Part shown: positions 51,346-64,000 of the stretch, piece after piece | Layout of the letters: every line of letters begins with the position of its first letter | Position numbering within the stretch: position 1 is the stretch's first letter | Assembly: GCF_021018895.1 (NCBI RefSeq) | Contig: NC_079386.1 | Span: 868,001 to 932,000, forward strand | Length of the DNA: 64,000 nt | Source: Seriola aureovittata | Taxonomy: Eukaryota > Chordata > Actinopteri > Carangiformes > Carangidae | Direction of reading: 5' to 3' | The notes under the pieces: model-generated | Databases searched by the model: none | Seen by the model: only the letters and a program-made list of their open reading frames with translations | What the model was told of the DNA's origin: nothing | Position numbers and translations under genes: made by a program

Positions 51346-54079
51346 CTTGATATGGGGACATAGATGTGATACATTACATTTGTGTATGAGAACCTTACAT
51401 TTTTATTCATTCTCGACCTGAAACCAACCTTCACATTTGGCTGCTTCACAGAAAACAGCAGAAGATTAACTTGTCTTGTAATAAAACCTTTGATAGAGCA
51501 ATAACTGTCTGTTTATGTGGTTCCGGTGGATTTAAAGCAACCTCAGAAAGTCAGTAAGATGTAGGCCAACAGTGTCAGGGTGGTGGGGAGAGCTGTCTGG
51601 ATGAGGAAACACTGTGGGGAGCGCACTTTAAAAGCACAGGAGTGTGGAAATATACTTACATGAATAAATAAAACTTGTCAGGGTAAATGCATAAACGGGC
51701 GTCTTACTTGTTACATGGAGGAATCAGGACAGCATTGGACTGAACATAACAGGGAAATTAGTAACATACTCTCTCATGCACACTCTCAGCATGTGCATGT
51801 ACACTTTACCACTTTACCAGTCACTCAATAAGGCACATAAATTACTGTAGGGGTTGTGGTGCCATTAAGTACGAGAGATTTAATAAGGTATCCACAGAAT
51901 GAGTTAGGTACTTGAAATTACACGTGTCGTGTGCATGAATCCATCTTTCTCTCAATGTAAAATGGCGTCCTGTGGAAGAGGATTGATTCGGCACACACGT
52001 CTCCATATATCTCGATGAAACACTGTTGTTGTCTTATGTGTTGTACCGCCAGTCGACAGGATGTAGCGGATGTTGTAGATGTTTCATTAGTCTTCAGGTA
52101 CTTCAGAGTCACAGGAAACTGCAGAGAGGTGTGGGTGTTTTCTGAGGATTGAAATGTTGAGGCGCATTATTTAGCCCTTGGCCACACCCTAATCTGTGAT
52201 GTCATAGCAGGTGCATCAATTAACTGTCCACAAACTGTTGAAATAGCTTTATGGTTGATATGTTTGGCTAACTGTGTGTGAATGTGGAATGTAGCCTCTC
52301 AACTTTACCTCTGGGTAAAGCCTCCTCTAAATGAATTCACTAATGTAGGATATAGTACAATATACATTGACTTAAGTTTATTGTACTGTCACATTAGTAG
52401 ACACTATCCTATATTTCCATAAAATACACACACTAACTAAACACACACAGCATTGCCCACTCACAGTCCTGCTGGGAATGTAATGACTCTGATGCCAGAG
52501 TCAGTGCAGTAGTCTGTGCACTGAAAGTCCACGTCTAACCCTGGAGCCAAGCCACACTTATTTAGTCCATAACAAAGTGGATCTTAGCTTACAGCTCTGA
52601 TCACCTGATGCATCATAACTGTGCATTATAGAAACTTTTTTTAAGGAGGATGGAAAGTGAGAACTGTGTAGGAAAAATGACATGTACATGTATTACTGCT
52701 CTTTTCAACCATCACCGCTCATTTATTGGTCATGATTAATCATGTTGTTGCGACTGGTGTCGTCTCTGTATTTGGGTTGATTTTTATTAAGAAAAATTTT
52801 TATTGATTGTATTATAATACACCAAGGTTTATAGATAAGCAATTTAAAAACTATAAGAAGAAACCACTGTTGTTAAATCTAGAGCCTGAAAAGGTCGAGG
52901 CTTTGCTTGATTTTATAATTGATGAGTCTGATAGATTTTAAGTTAAGTTAATTGCACACATTTACAATTGTTGTACAGTGAGTTGGGGAAACAAATACTA
53001 TTCAAAAGACTGAATAACATATTTTTGGGTTGCCATATCAAAGATCTTCATCATGTAGGTTGTAATTGGAGCTGCGAATGCATCTACAGCCCCTTAACAA
53101 CACTTGATCATTGAAACAGTGTGAAACACACTTGGTTAATTGTTGCCCATTTGTTGTTGGATTTTCAGTTGATATCTAACTCATTAATTCATCTATTGCT
53201 AACTTCATTTGGTCATTTTTAGTCATTTGCGCTCCAGGTAGCTAGTTGAATAACTTAGCTTCCCTGTTGAATTAGCCTGCTGGTTTGTTAACAAGCTAAT
53301 ACTATGGTTGTACCCGCTAACCTAGCTAACTTCTCCTCTGGCTGAAGACAAGCTAATTTACTGTGTTACGATGATTTCAAATTCAAATCAAAGTTTCCTG
53401 AAACACATTTAACTTTTAACTGTAAATGGCAGTGTTACAGAATTGACGTAACGATGCAGGTTTCCCTGTCATTAGCTTGGTTGTGTTGTCTGAATCCTCA
53501 GACACGTGTGTGTGCCGTGCAATTGTAAGTATATTATATGTGAGCTCATCGTGGCTCTTACCACCATAGTTTTCAAGAGATGTAAAGACTCCTGTAATCA
53601 TTTTTAAGGTAAAAAAATAAAATAAAAAATGAAGCCTAGCTTGGCGACATGAGATTCACTGAAAGTCCCCTGGTCTCCATCTGTGTGTTGTAGTCCAGGG
53701 GCCCGCTGGAAACAGCTGATACTCCATACCGCTGCAGACATCTAAAATGTTGTGTGGTAGAGGAGACAGCCACCTTTTTACACGAGGAATTAAACCCTAA
53801 TTTCCCTCACATTGTAATCTATGTAATCTATTATTAGACTCTCCTTATGTGAGGTGGTTTACTCCCTCTCTGCTTTGTCTTCCCTTGCACTCGCCCGAGC
53901 GCTGCAGTGCAATCCTAACAAGTGCGCCCATCTCCCTTGCAGGTATAATACACCCAGAAAAGCTGCGAGTAGGCGACCCTTCACCTTCTTTGATTCTCCT
54001 GGATCGTTATCTCTCTCTCTCAAACATGCTTCCTGTCACAACTCCTCCTTCGATATGCCTTTCGTCTCCCTCTCCCCTC

Positions 54080-54114
<35 letters not shown>

Positions 54115-57100
54115 TGTCAGCAGCTGCAGTTGAACAGGATGCTGCTCAACTGTGAAATGCGCATTCACCTTTCATATGCCCTGAAATCCACCAAAAGAAA
54201 ATGTATCCCTCTCTGTCATTCAGCTTCCCCTAGGATTTAGTTGTGTTTCCATGGTGACAGCAGCTACAAAACATCCTGCAAAATACAAACAAATGAATTG
54301 CACATTAATTATTCACATTAATGTTAATAAAGCAGCATGTAACTTTTGAAGTAACGCATTCTTCCAGCAACAAATCACACTGTTGCTCAGTTTGATCACT
54401 CAGAGGTTTTGTCCATAGTGGCTACCATTAGCTGATGTTGGCAAACTTAAGTCAGATATTGTGCTATGATGATGATGGATATTATTGAATCAGTTTGCTT
54501 ACTTGTGCTTCTCTTATGCTGTGTCATTAGCTCAGAAAGTGAGTCCCACAAATGATGAGCCGACAAATTCCAGCACAGCACAGACTCCCACGCAATCTCC
54601 ACAAAAACACAAAAAACACTGATATTGAGTGAAGCGTGTCAAACTGCAATGTGACCGACGTCGATGGAAAACTAGATTCAACATCAGCTGATAACAATAT
54701 TATGGTTTTAAAATCCTATTTCAACAAAACATTGAATGAACTATAATTTTGCATAGCCAGACCTATGGACGCTGGAGAGTCAAATACAGTCTAGAATATT
54801 GTTTATAGTTAAACTATAACTAATAAAAGTGTAACTTTAGTTACAGTAACTTATCTATCAACATGGTGCCGGTCAAACACGTTCAGTCTTGTGGAGTCGG
54901 ACGGGCCATTGGGACTAGGACATTACGCTGCTGCCAGTGGTGTTTATTATTTATGCTTATTCCATACGCTCGCCATTACGTCACCGCCGGTCTCTCGTCT
55001 ATAGTCCCATTCATTCCCATTCAAAACCCAACATGATCTGGTGGTTCCTTCTTCTTCTCCTGTGTAATCCTTAAATTGTCAGTATCCAAACATCATGCAG
55101 GGCTGAATTCCTTCTCCATCAATCCACTGTTTTGGCCAATACCCCAGATGCTCACACAAGCACAAGCTACAGAATGTTGACTGCAGTTCACTGAATGGCA
55201 ACCGGTGTCAGTAATCAAAAGGAGATGATACAAATATGCACATAATTCATAGCATATATATCTAGATATCCTCAGCGTGTCGTGGTTAGGGGGTGTGCTG
55301 TTACTGTACACTTAACAAATCAGTGTTTGTATCATTGTAGCAAACGGGAAAAAGAATCAAAGAACTGGACAAACACGTATTCTGTGTTCATGCAAACAAT
55401 GAAGCAGTGAAGATTTCCGCAGTCTGCAGTCCACACATCTTTGTATTTGAAGAGTCAGTATGTATGACCGCAGAGAGATGTAACTTCTCACCAGAGGCAG
55501 TTGCCTTGACAACAGTACCAGCTGTTCAACTAAAAAACTTACCTCACAAACTTGTTTGGCTCTCACATTTCATACTTAATTACTCGATCGACTGACCCAG
55601 AGGAGCTGTTACAAAGCTCCTGCCAGAACTGCCCAAATTGAAATTAATTGAACGATTACATAATTAACCTCTTAATCTTCCTTCCCCGGGTCTTTCTGTT
55701 CTCTTTCTGTTTCTGACTCTGCCTCTGAAATATAACAGGAGATTGATGGTCTAATACTAATCCGCTGTAGGGCCGATGCAGTAATAATCCATTCACCATT
55801 GTCGTCATGGTTGTTTTTATGGTAATTTTTGTTTGACCTGAACCTTTTCAAAGTATTAGTTGTGAGAATCTGAGTAAATGGATCTCACCTGTGACATTAT
55901 AGAGCTACTTTTAAGCTACGTACAGTTTGCGATGTAAATTGAAATATAAGAGCGATTCACAATAGTGTTTGTGCACAATATTTTACACTAAAGACATTTA
56001 AAAGCTGTAGTGACAGAAGTGGACAAATAATTGAGTGGAAATTGTTTAGCAGGTGTGGCATCACACTGTGGGACTGACTCTGTGTGTGTGACTCAGCAGA
56101 AGATCCTCTGATTGTCCAAGGGGGCACTCTGTACACACCTTGTTTCTCAGCTGTAATCACTGTAATTAATCATTTCCCAGAGCCTGGAGGCCTGGGTGGG
56201 ACTTTGTTCACTGTATGTCTGAGCCTCTGGAAAGTGGAAACCTTTTCACGACAACAAATATCTAAACATTCTCAATAGCATCAAGGAAGCCAAGGAAACA
56301 TTGTCCCACTTACTGTAGACCGTGGGTCGGGGGTCACTGCTTGGAACCTGTGACCCACAGTTGCAGTAAGCGCCATCATGGAAAAAATGACTAAGACTGT
56401 GGTTGATTTTTATCAAAAAGCCTTGTTCCAGATCTTTGAATCAACAGCCACGTCTCCAAATTCAAATACACCTGGTGTTGACGACTGACCACCTCTGCAC
56501 ATCTTCAGATCAGAGAGGTTTGTCGACTTTCATCACGTTTTATGCACAACCTAGTGCCGAACAATGAGCACCTTCAAGTAAAGACTGACAGTCTGCTGTT
56601 TGTGTGATTCATCGCAGAGAGATGAGTGCAACCACATTAAAGTCTCTGCTTTTAGTTGACACCATGGATGTATTAACAAAAACTGGATACTGCTTTCCAA
56701 GATGGCCCCCAATGCATTGCTATGAAAATGGCTCACTGTAGTCTGAAATGTAAACTTCAAATGCAGTTCATACATGAATGAAAAAAAGTAAGTGTGGGTG
56801 GAAGGATCCTTCGTGGCCGCAAGCAGCAGCAGTGTTCAACACATCACACAGTGGTACAACCTAGTTCATCTGCAGCAATACTGAGGCCTTAATGCTCCAT
56901 GCAAAGCTCTTGGAATACAACTACAACTTTTCCTCCATTATTTTCCACTGTGAAAGAGCCATAACTTCCACTTCCTGTCAGTGTCAGACGTGAGGCTTGA
57001 AGGTCTGTTTGGTTCAGTTGAACTTTGGCTACAAATCCTGGTGGAATGCCACACTGCTGCGTCTCTCCACAGGCTTCCCCTGGACTAACACTATACTGGG

Positions 57101-57659
57101 TGTAGGAGTTTTGTCAGAAAGCATGCTTTTCTTTTTCCCCAGACTGTTACATTATTTGGCTGTCCTGATGGCAAAGCCACTCTGCTGTTTGTTTTTACAT
57201 CTAATCTCAGGACACAGCTGGATGCTCATCTGATGCAATTTAGAGGGAAATGTTTGTGGCAGAGATGATAATCTCTGCCTCCACCCCCCCACCCCCCCCT
57301 TTCACCTCCCCTCCATCTATGTATGGATCTATCTTCTGATCTGCTGGATTATCAGAGCGAATGTTTGTACACCCTGTGTCTATGTTCAAAGTCTATGAAT
57401 GTATTTCAGTCATTCTACTAAAGTAATATTTTCTGATTACTGTGTTTATCCTTAATTATTATCATTAGTAATAAAATGATAACTGTATGTGTATGGGAGT
57501 CACTGTTTGCTTGTCTCAGAACTAATGTCTGTAAATGAGACAGAGAGATTTTTCGTTGTTTCGCTGCAGAGAAGAAACATTTGATGACATCCTCACTGTG
57601 GCTCCATGATGCCCCCCCACACTCAAAACCTTTACTTAAGCCCCCCCCACCCCACCCAC

Positions 57660-57692
<33 letters not shown>

Positions 57693-57840
57693 TACACACA
57701 CACCCCACTGATGGTACATGGATGTTGAGCATGCACCACTGTTTGATGCTGAACTGGGATTGGCAAAATCCTGGATTAGAGCATTTATAATCTTGCTGTG
57801 GCACTATGGGACACTGCAGCTCAGGAGAGTTACCAATCCT
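51346..57840. other. intron, no exon seen
   Basis: (CT)n at 54082-54112, and (CA)n at 57656-57703 next to C-runs. GTTTCCATGGTGAC at 54245-54258 is a weak X-box-like site. I see no ankyrin-repeat exon. The many short ORFs show no domain or family resemblance. Confidence 0.5.
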
Positions 57841-57854
57841 GTCGCCATGGCAAC
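57841..57854 (+). promoter_or_regulatory. consensus RFX X-box
   Basis: GTCGCCATGGCAAC fits GTNRCC-N2-RGYAAC at every defined position. It lies in the ank2 intron about 9.7 kb after exon 1b, outside the flanking simple repeats. Binding is inferred. Confidence 0.55.
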
Positions 57855-58002
57855 CAAGAGAGGGAGAATCCACTATAGAGAGTAACAGCAGGGTCTACCC
57901 TGGTTGATGGCACTGTGTTATGGCCGTGTTAGTCATAGATGTAAAGAGGGGGAGGAAGGTGCAGTGTTCCATCATGGTCTCATTGCTGCAGTTTTGGCTT
58001 TC

Positions 58003-58003
<1 letters not shown>

Positions 58004-58042
<39 letters not shown>

Positions 58043-58050
58043 CCATCATC
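58004..58050 (+). repeat. (CAT)n trinucleotide microsatellite
   Basis: About 47 bp of CAT/ATC repeat with one CAC step. Confidence 0.95.
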
Positions 58051-58289
58051 AACCTTTATTTATTTTCTTGGAGATACATTGAGAGCTGACCCTCATTGTC
58101 AATGATGCCGAGATGGCAAAAGCGGAAAGACAGAAAACAAAGCAAACAACCAGAATACAAAAAAATCTGTTCCTAATAAATACAATTAGGCTGCATTCAG
58201 AAATATCACACTCCAAAAGATTTAAAAAGCATATATCTAAGATGTCCCAATGTTCTCAGTTCAATTTTTTATTCAAAGTTTATTGTAGG

Positions 58290-58870
58290 TTATTCCACGA
58301 GTCTGGAGCACAAAAGCATAAACAACCTAAAAGCAGTCTTTCCAAGTTCAGAGTTGATCTGAGGAACATGCAGTGTGATCCGGTCCTGAGAGCTGGTTGG
58401 ATGAGTGTTTACATTGAGTTCTATAAGTGAGAGTGAGAGTGCTTTATAAATGAATCTGGTCTCATAGAGAAAGAGGACCGGCTGACCTTTTTCGATGGGT
58501 ACTGTAGGTATGCCCAGTGATAAATCTAGGAGCAGAGTGATATCAGGGCTTAAGGGTGGCGACAGTGGCATGTCAGTATATGACAACACCATGTCCAGCG
58601 GGGAATGAAATACAGCTTCAAAAATTATTTTTCTACAGTACATTGGACAGATGAGTTCTACTTCTATACAAGCCAAGTTTCACCCACAGTTATTTAACAA
58701 GATTGTCTATGTGAACTTTAAAAGTAAATTTGTCATCTATCCAGACGCTGAAGTATTTATAATGCGGGACTCTTTCCATTTCTGTACCAAGTAATCTTAA
58801 CTTTTGAAAACAGCATATATTTTGTTTTATCAGGATTTAGCAACACGTTTAAGTTCAGTGAAACGAAAAT
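58290..58870 (-). mobile_element. non-LTR retrotransposon (LINE) reverse-transcriptase remnant, antisense
   Basis: On the - strand, successive pieces read LNVLLNPDKTKYMLFSKVK, then YKYFSVWIDDKFTFKVHIDN, then VKLGLYRSRTHLS, RFIYKAL and SSQDRITLHVPQINSELGKT. These follow the order of the region after the FADD box and the C-terminal domain of teleost LINE reverse transcriptases. Several stops and frame changes break it (TAA after WYRNGKSPAL, a stop after IDNLVK), so it is dead. The catalytic box is absent. It is a different fragment from the + strand remnant at 17940. The 128-codon ORF at 58290-58676 is part of it. Confidence 0.8.
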
Positions 58871-60040
58871 GAAACATGTTTATACTCATTTGTAAGTACA
58901 CTTCAGGATGGTGGCCGTCACTGTTAGTTATCTGAGTCTCCACGAGGTCTCGTCAGACATGTGGTGAAAAGGCTGTCGATGACGGTGTGTGTCAGACACT
59001 GTCGTCACACTGATGTGGTCCAGAGTTGGAAGTGCAGTGCTGTATAGCAGATGATTGTGTGGCTTAGTTATGCAAGGGGGAAAGATCACCCAAAGGAGCT
59101 TATCCTCAGAGAGAACTCCTCCTGAAAAAAAAAGCTATCTGCCTCCACATCTTTCCACATAAATTAAGATTTAGCTACTTTAGGTCTTAATGGACTACAC
59201 TCACTTTTTGGGAATTTGGCCCTTGGGGTTTGGCATCAGAACAACCTCTGGCTGTAGCACAGTAGTTCAGATATTTTATCACCTACTAGCCAGAGAGCAG
59301 AGAGTTTTGCTTTTATTTGTCCAGGTTTTGAGATATGTGTTATTAAGATTTATGCCTCACCCCAACACAGCGGAGGTGTTTGGAATGAGTGAATGACTAA
59401 GTATGGAGGCCCTCAAGGGACATTCGAAGAGACAAGTTTCTGGTGTGTACTAAAATAAAAATTCTAGCTTCTAGTCTTGTCTGTGTTGATCTTACTTATT
59501 TAGTATAGAGTATAGCTCACTACCATTTGTTCTAAAGCCACATTCTTTTTTTTTTGGATATGTCTGTATTATCTTGTGTGTATTATTTAGGTTCCATCTG
59601 GCCAGGGACAACAAATGAAAATAAGGCTGCAAGTTCATTTTTAAACAAAATCAAGATTGAAGCCTCCAGTTGATACCAGACATTAGCTATCTTGTGCTCA
59701 GGGTAAAACATCTTGTTTATCTTAGTAGCAGTTCTTCTGGTATATCTCATGAAATACTATCATAACCTTGTGAAAAGCTGAGACAAAATGTCAGTAACAT
59801 GTCATAAATGTCAGTCAACCGAACCACCAGCTTGTAGTTACAGGAAGCTAACAAGCGGAGGCTGAACGCAATGCTAACCCTGGATAGCGAAAGCTAACGT
59901 TTTCTCTGATGTTCAGAGTTAAGAGCAGTATGTTGAGTAGGTCTGCTAATTTTGCTAGTTTTTTCTATTGCAAAGAGTTTCTTGTTCATATGATGTCTAA
60001 GAAAAATGTTTTTCATTCGCACCAGAAACTTGTCGCTTCG
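58871..60040. other. intron, no exon seen
   Basis: AT-rich, with wording at 59190-59400 and 59800-59900 (gctaacaagcggaggctgaa, aatgctaaccctgg) that suggests old fish repeats. No assignment made. Confidence 0.4.
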
Positions 60041-60420
60041 CTCATGTCTCTTTAAGCAGAGGATAAGTTAGAAAATATCTGCTACAGATCTACCCTTCAG
60101 GTTGATATGCTGAGCATGTTAGCAAACATTAGCCTCGTTAGCATCTGTTTGGAGTGTAATGTGAGTCCAGAATTTCACACCTTTTAGCTCTGGTTTGGTC
60201 TCCACCATCTTCTGAGAAGAAATGTCTGGCTCTTTAGCTGCTGAATGTTACAGTGTTCACCAGCTGGTTGCTAAATGTGTCTGCGAGCTCTTCCACTGAA
60301 AACTGGAAACAAGGCTGAAAGACTGAGCCAAAACAGTAACGCCGCGGGCGCTAAAACCGAGCAAGGAGCTAAAAGAAGCTAAAACAAACTGTAGAGCTGA
60401 GGGCTGGTGTGGGTTTGTCA
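60041..60420. repeat. dispersed fish repeat
   Basis: The phrases ccaccatcttctgagaagaa, gtctggctctttagctgctg, agtgttcaccagctggttgc and gactgagccaaaacagtaac match, in order, a repeat I recall as common in percomorph fish. Class and ends unknown. Confidence 0.5.
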
Positions 60421-62479
60421 CTGTTCTCATTACACATTGACATTTGACCCCTAGTCTACATGTAATGATTTATTAGTGCAGCTAATTACAACAACTATAT
60501 GGAATTTTACAGAAAAAGAATGAGGATGGAGCGAGGCAGTGGACAAAAAGAAAGTAGAGACAACACAAGTGGTGGAGTGAGAGGCAATGATTTGAATTTC
60601 ATGTCAGGATTATAAAGAACTCAAGAGAGCGGTGTGGCGCCAGGAGGTGTGATATTACTGTTACTACCTGGAGACTGTGTATGTTAAATCTTACACATGT
60701 TCATCTCCACCTGCGTCATTCCTCTAGATATTCCTCCGTCATCCTCTCATCCCTTACACCGCTCGGCGGGTGTTTAACCTGCTGATCTCAGACGCGTCGG
60801 CCATCCCTCCACGCACCAGCTTCTTCTCTGTGTGTTGTTGAGAAGCCATGCGAAGCTCGTGAGGCTTGTTGTGGTCACACCAGTTCAATTAAACACACCT
60901 GGGGTAGAGGCTCGTTGTGATTAATTTGCCCAACTGGATCCGGTCCAGACACCAGCACCGCTACCTGGCGTATGTACGTGTGATTACTCACTGTTTGTCC
61001 TTCAGGGTCTCAAGGAGCCTCTTATAGACAGCTGACATCAATAAAAGACAACCTACACCTAACTCAGTTTAATTCTTTCTGCATGCCTGTATCCCTACAC
61101 CTTTGTTCATGAAAAATACTTGTGTCAAGTTATGAGAATTACTATTATTTGGGCACCTACTGTACATTAACAGTAGGTTGATCTCTGATCTCATCTCTAA
61201 GAATTGTCCTATTTTTTCTGACCCGCCCTCTGTGTCCTCTTCCTCTTTCTGGTCTGCCTCTTTCTCCTCTCGCTCCTTCTCCTCTTTCTCAAACGCCTCT
61301 TCCTCTAATTCTTTCTCCAAAATTGTCCTCCATTGCTTTTGCGCACCAAAGAGCAAACCTGACTCCTATTTATGGTGATCAAGCCGTGATTTCTGTGTGA
61401 TCTGATTGTTTGAATGTGTCTTCACATGCGCATCCTGAGTGCAGGTGACTGAGCGTGGTGTTTCAGCGGCAGTGTTTAGCAATTAACACACAAAGGATTT
61501 CAGTTTTGAATTGTGCGTCTAATGTAGAGAAGTGTGTTTGGTGTTATGGTGTGAGGTATAGTTGTGCAAATCTGGGCTGACATTTTGCTCCTTGTGTGTC
61601 ACGTTTCAAAATCTGTATATTATTTTTAATTGTAGTGTGTAAGCAATCGAAAAAAAAAACTGTAATTGCATGACTGAGCACAAAATGCAGCAATTTCCTA
61701 TAGTTTTAAGTCTGTTTTTTGTACCTTGAGCTGAATGAAGGAATAGTCTACAGGAGTAATACTATTGAGGCAATATATTTCAACTTCTCAAATAAATCTT
61801 TTCATGAATGTAAGGAAGGAATAGTAAAGCCTTTCAAAGAATAAAATGGTCAGTCTCATGGATGAAAATCCTGTGTTTGATTCTTTCATCCACCTTGAGC
61901 TGCTTGATGTTGATTTTTTATACATCACCTGACCTATCAAAGCCTTCACCGAATAAAATATTATTTATTATATATAATTATTAATTTCCAGCCAAAGGAA
62001 GGACATGACAGTAATGTTACTTAACTTGTTAACCAACAATATGTGTATCTTGTGTTTAGAGTGTATGTGTGGCATGTGGCTCTTGTGGCAGAAATGAGTA
62101 TTACAACAACAAACTGAAAAATTCTGAAAAAAGTTTTTCACCTGGCAAAAAGTTTTTTTTAATCCTGTTTTTGCAGATGAAAAAAAAAAAAGTATACTTT
62201 AGAAAGATTATCCTGGCTGAACCATTTCTATCTTGCCTCTCAGGGCTTCTGTAATTTTCTTAGTAGAAATGAAGAAATGTCTCCATTTTCTTTATTTTTT
62301 GAAAAATATTTTAATGTTGATCTCCAGTAGATTAGTATGACACTGGCATTACGTTGCTGACTTTGCAAGTGACATATTTTACAAAAAAAAGGTTAAAATT
62401 AATCAGATAGCAAAATAGTCGAGCTCCAAAATGTTGGATCCTACACTTCCTACAATGCAACTTGATAGCTATATATATT

Positions 62480-62510
<31 letters not shown>

Positions 62511-64000
62511 GCTCTTCAATGCATGATGACTGTAGGGTTGGTGAGGTCAGCTGGAATCCCAGACAGTGTATGAGGCGAGCAGCTGTGTGGTTGAGGCTGT
62601 GCTGCTGTTCCTCCCCAGGGACTCTCCAGAAATCATCTCTGATTGGACACACAGGCTTTGCAGAGGCTGGAATTACATGAGACTAAACTTGAAACAACCC
62701 TAACTCTCACTCCCATTTCCACACAGCATTCACCTGCAATTTTTATCTGGATCTTTTTGTTTTATCTTGCTGCAGGTGTAAATCCCACAGAACACATTGC
62801 AATGGTATGTGATGGGCAGACAACATCTGGAGGTGTTTAGGCTTGGATTGTGTTCAGATCGCAGACAGCCGCAAATGACATGTACATTCTGCTCCTCCTG
62901 CCTGTCAGACAGTCACGAAGCAAGTAGTCGACACAAGTAGAGCCACACACAAGTAGGATCACATCTGAAAGGCAATCGTCATGTGCTAGGAAGCTTCTGG
63001 CTCTGATCACCTTCTGACAGTATGACTAACGGTAGCCTATAGTTACAACGCTACAGAAAAGTAGAGTGTGGATGCCTCACCGTTCTGTCAGTAGCACATT
63101 GCAGCAAGTGTCCCTTTACCCAGGATGTGCTGCGTGCTTTCAGTTCCCTAATTTATGCTAACTACCTAAATTATGGTCATTTATGATCACATAATGAGAT
63201 GTGATCATAACATGGGCAGAATCAGGATAACAAGAATTCACATGGGGTCTCAATAATCTTTGTACCAGCTCTGCGGCCTATTCAAGGAGCAAATCAACCT
63301 GTCAGTCCTGCGTTAGGGAAAACAGAGACATGGGCCACGTCTCCGTCCTCTCACTGTCCAGTTCAAAACATCAGATCTGTCAGTGTTACAGAGGTTTCAC
63401 ACATAACAAGCTATTTTCTGCAAGAAGCAGAAGAAAAGTCTGTGCACAAACCCTCTCTAAATCTGTGTTTCCATAGCAACCCAGCCTCCAACTTCTATAA
63501 TTCATGTTTTCTTTTTTTTCCATAGCAGTTATGTTATAGTGAAGCCTGATTGTTATGGGTAGACAGATCTAGCATTAAAGTACTTGATGGTGACAAATAT
63601 AAAATTCCTTGCTTGGATTTAGCCGTTAGCTTTAGCATGTGGGACGTGTTCCCGCCCTGCTAGCATTTAGCTGCTACAGTACAACCCCCTCAACTTTCAA
63701 ATGAAAATGTCTCTCCTGCCTTTCCCCTCTTTAGTAAATCCTTTCATACACCTCCTGTACACGCTCTTGTCATCACATTTACCCCCACAACATAAAGCAG
63801 TAGTACATGGCTTTGCCTAACAACCCCCACCCTCCCGCAGCCAGCAAGCCATATGGTCGAGCACAGATTAAAAGCATTTGTTGTCAACGCCCGCCCCGCC
63901 CAGTGGATTACCCAGTGGGACTGAATTGGGGGAAGGGGGGGGGGGGGGTCTCCATGGCTACAGAGATTCCTGTTTAAACTTGATGAGTTGAGGAGAATTA
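60421..64000. other. intron to window end, no exon seen
   Basis: A C/T-rich run at 61225-61320 gives a Glu/Lys-rich antisense ORF (61069-61356) that I reject. (AT)n lies at 62470-62508. GTTTCCATAGCAAC (63467-63480) is one base from an X-box. A G-run of 14 lies at 63935-63948. Exon 2 of ank2 was not found. Confidence 0.5.

Noticed and set aside
61069..61356. 95-codon - strand ORF with a Glu/Lys-rich coiled-coil look
   Set aside because: The Glu/Lys run is the reverse of a C/T-rich tract; no exon borders or family resemblance.
48111..64000. ank2 exon 2 (start of the ankyrin repeats)
   Set aside because: Looked for an acceptor followed by a SDSNASFLRAARAGN-type frame and did not find one; probably beyond the window.
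1..64000. A novel defence system, CRISPR array or prokaryotic operon
   Set aside because: The sequence is plainly vertebrate intron and flank; there is no spaced-repeat array and no operon-like run of genes.

Overview
The window reads as teleost fish (probably percomorph) nuclear DNA. It is AT-leaning and intron-like, is dense in (CA)n/(GT)n microsatellites, and carries decayed fish-type non-LTR retrotransposons, a TTAA-flanked MITE and several dispersed repeats. I see no bacterial-style genes, rRNA, tRNA genes or CRISPR array. Nearly all open reading frames are accidental, and many are only translated (CA)n repeats.

The one gene I recognise is ank2 (ankyrin-B), on the + strand, represented by two alternative first coding exons about 34.4 kb apart. 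The first (13468-13554, 29 codons) ends in NGLGQRRKRPKK, the ankyrin-B-type N-terminus. The second (47982-48110, 43 codons) starts MAHAAAHIKK and ends in a very basic tract, like the alternative N-terminus known from ankyrin-G (ANK3). Each start has an in-frame stop just upstream, and each exon ends in phase 0 at an AAG|GTA donor. Both could therefore splice to one common exon 2, the start of the ankyrin-repeat domain, which I cannot find here and infer to lie beyond 64000. The layout implies two promoters, one per N-terminus.

Region by region: 1-13080 is 5' flank with no recognisable gene. It holds a locally duplicated repeat with a dense cluster of nuclear-receptor half-sites, a block of long GT/CA arrays (5506-6099) and copy A of a ~510 bp dispersed repeat. 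13080-13467 is a Z-DNA-prone GT/CG array, an RFX X-box-like site, a pyrimidine-rich stretch and a purine-rich 5' leader. 13555-47390 is intron from the upstream promoter, with LINE and MITE remnants, a ~700 bp 'gacttga' minisatellite, copy B of the ~510 bp repeat, and other fish repeats. 47391-47981 is the inferred second promoter and leader. 48111-64000 is further intron with an AT-rich block, a perfect X-box and an antisense LINE remnant.

I did not find an undescribed biological system. The best leads are the two-promoter ankyrin-B N-terminus and the X-box-like sites at the promoter and in the intron. Repeat-family statements rest on recall of common teleost repeats and were not searched.
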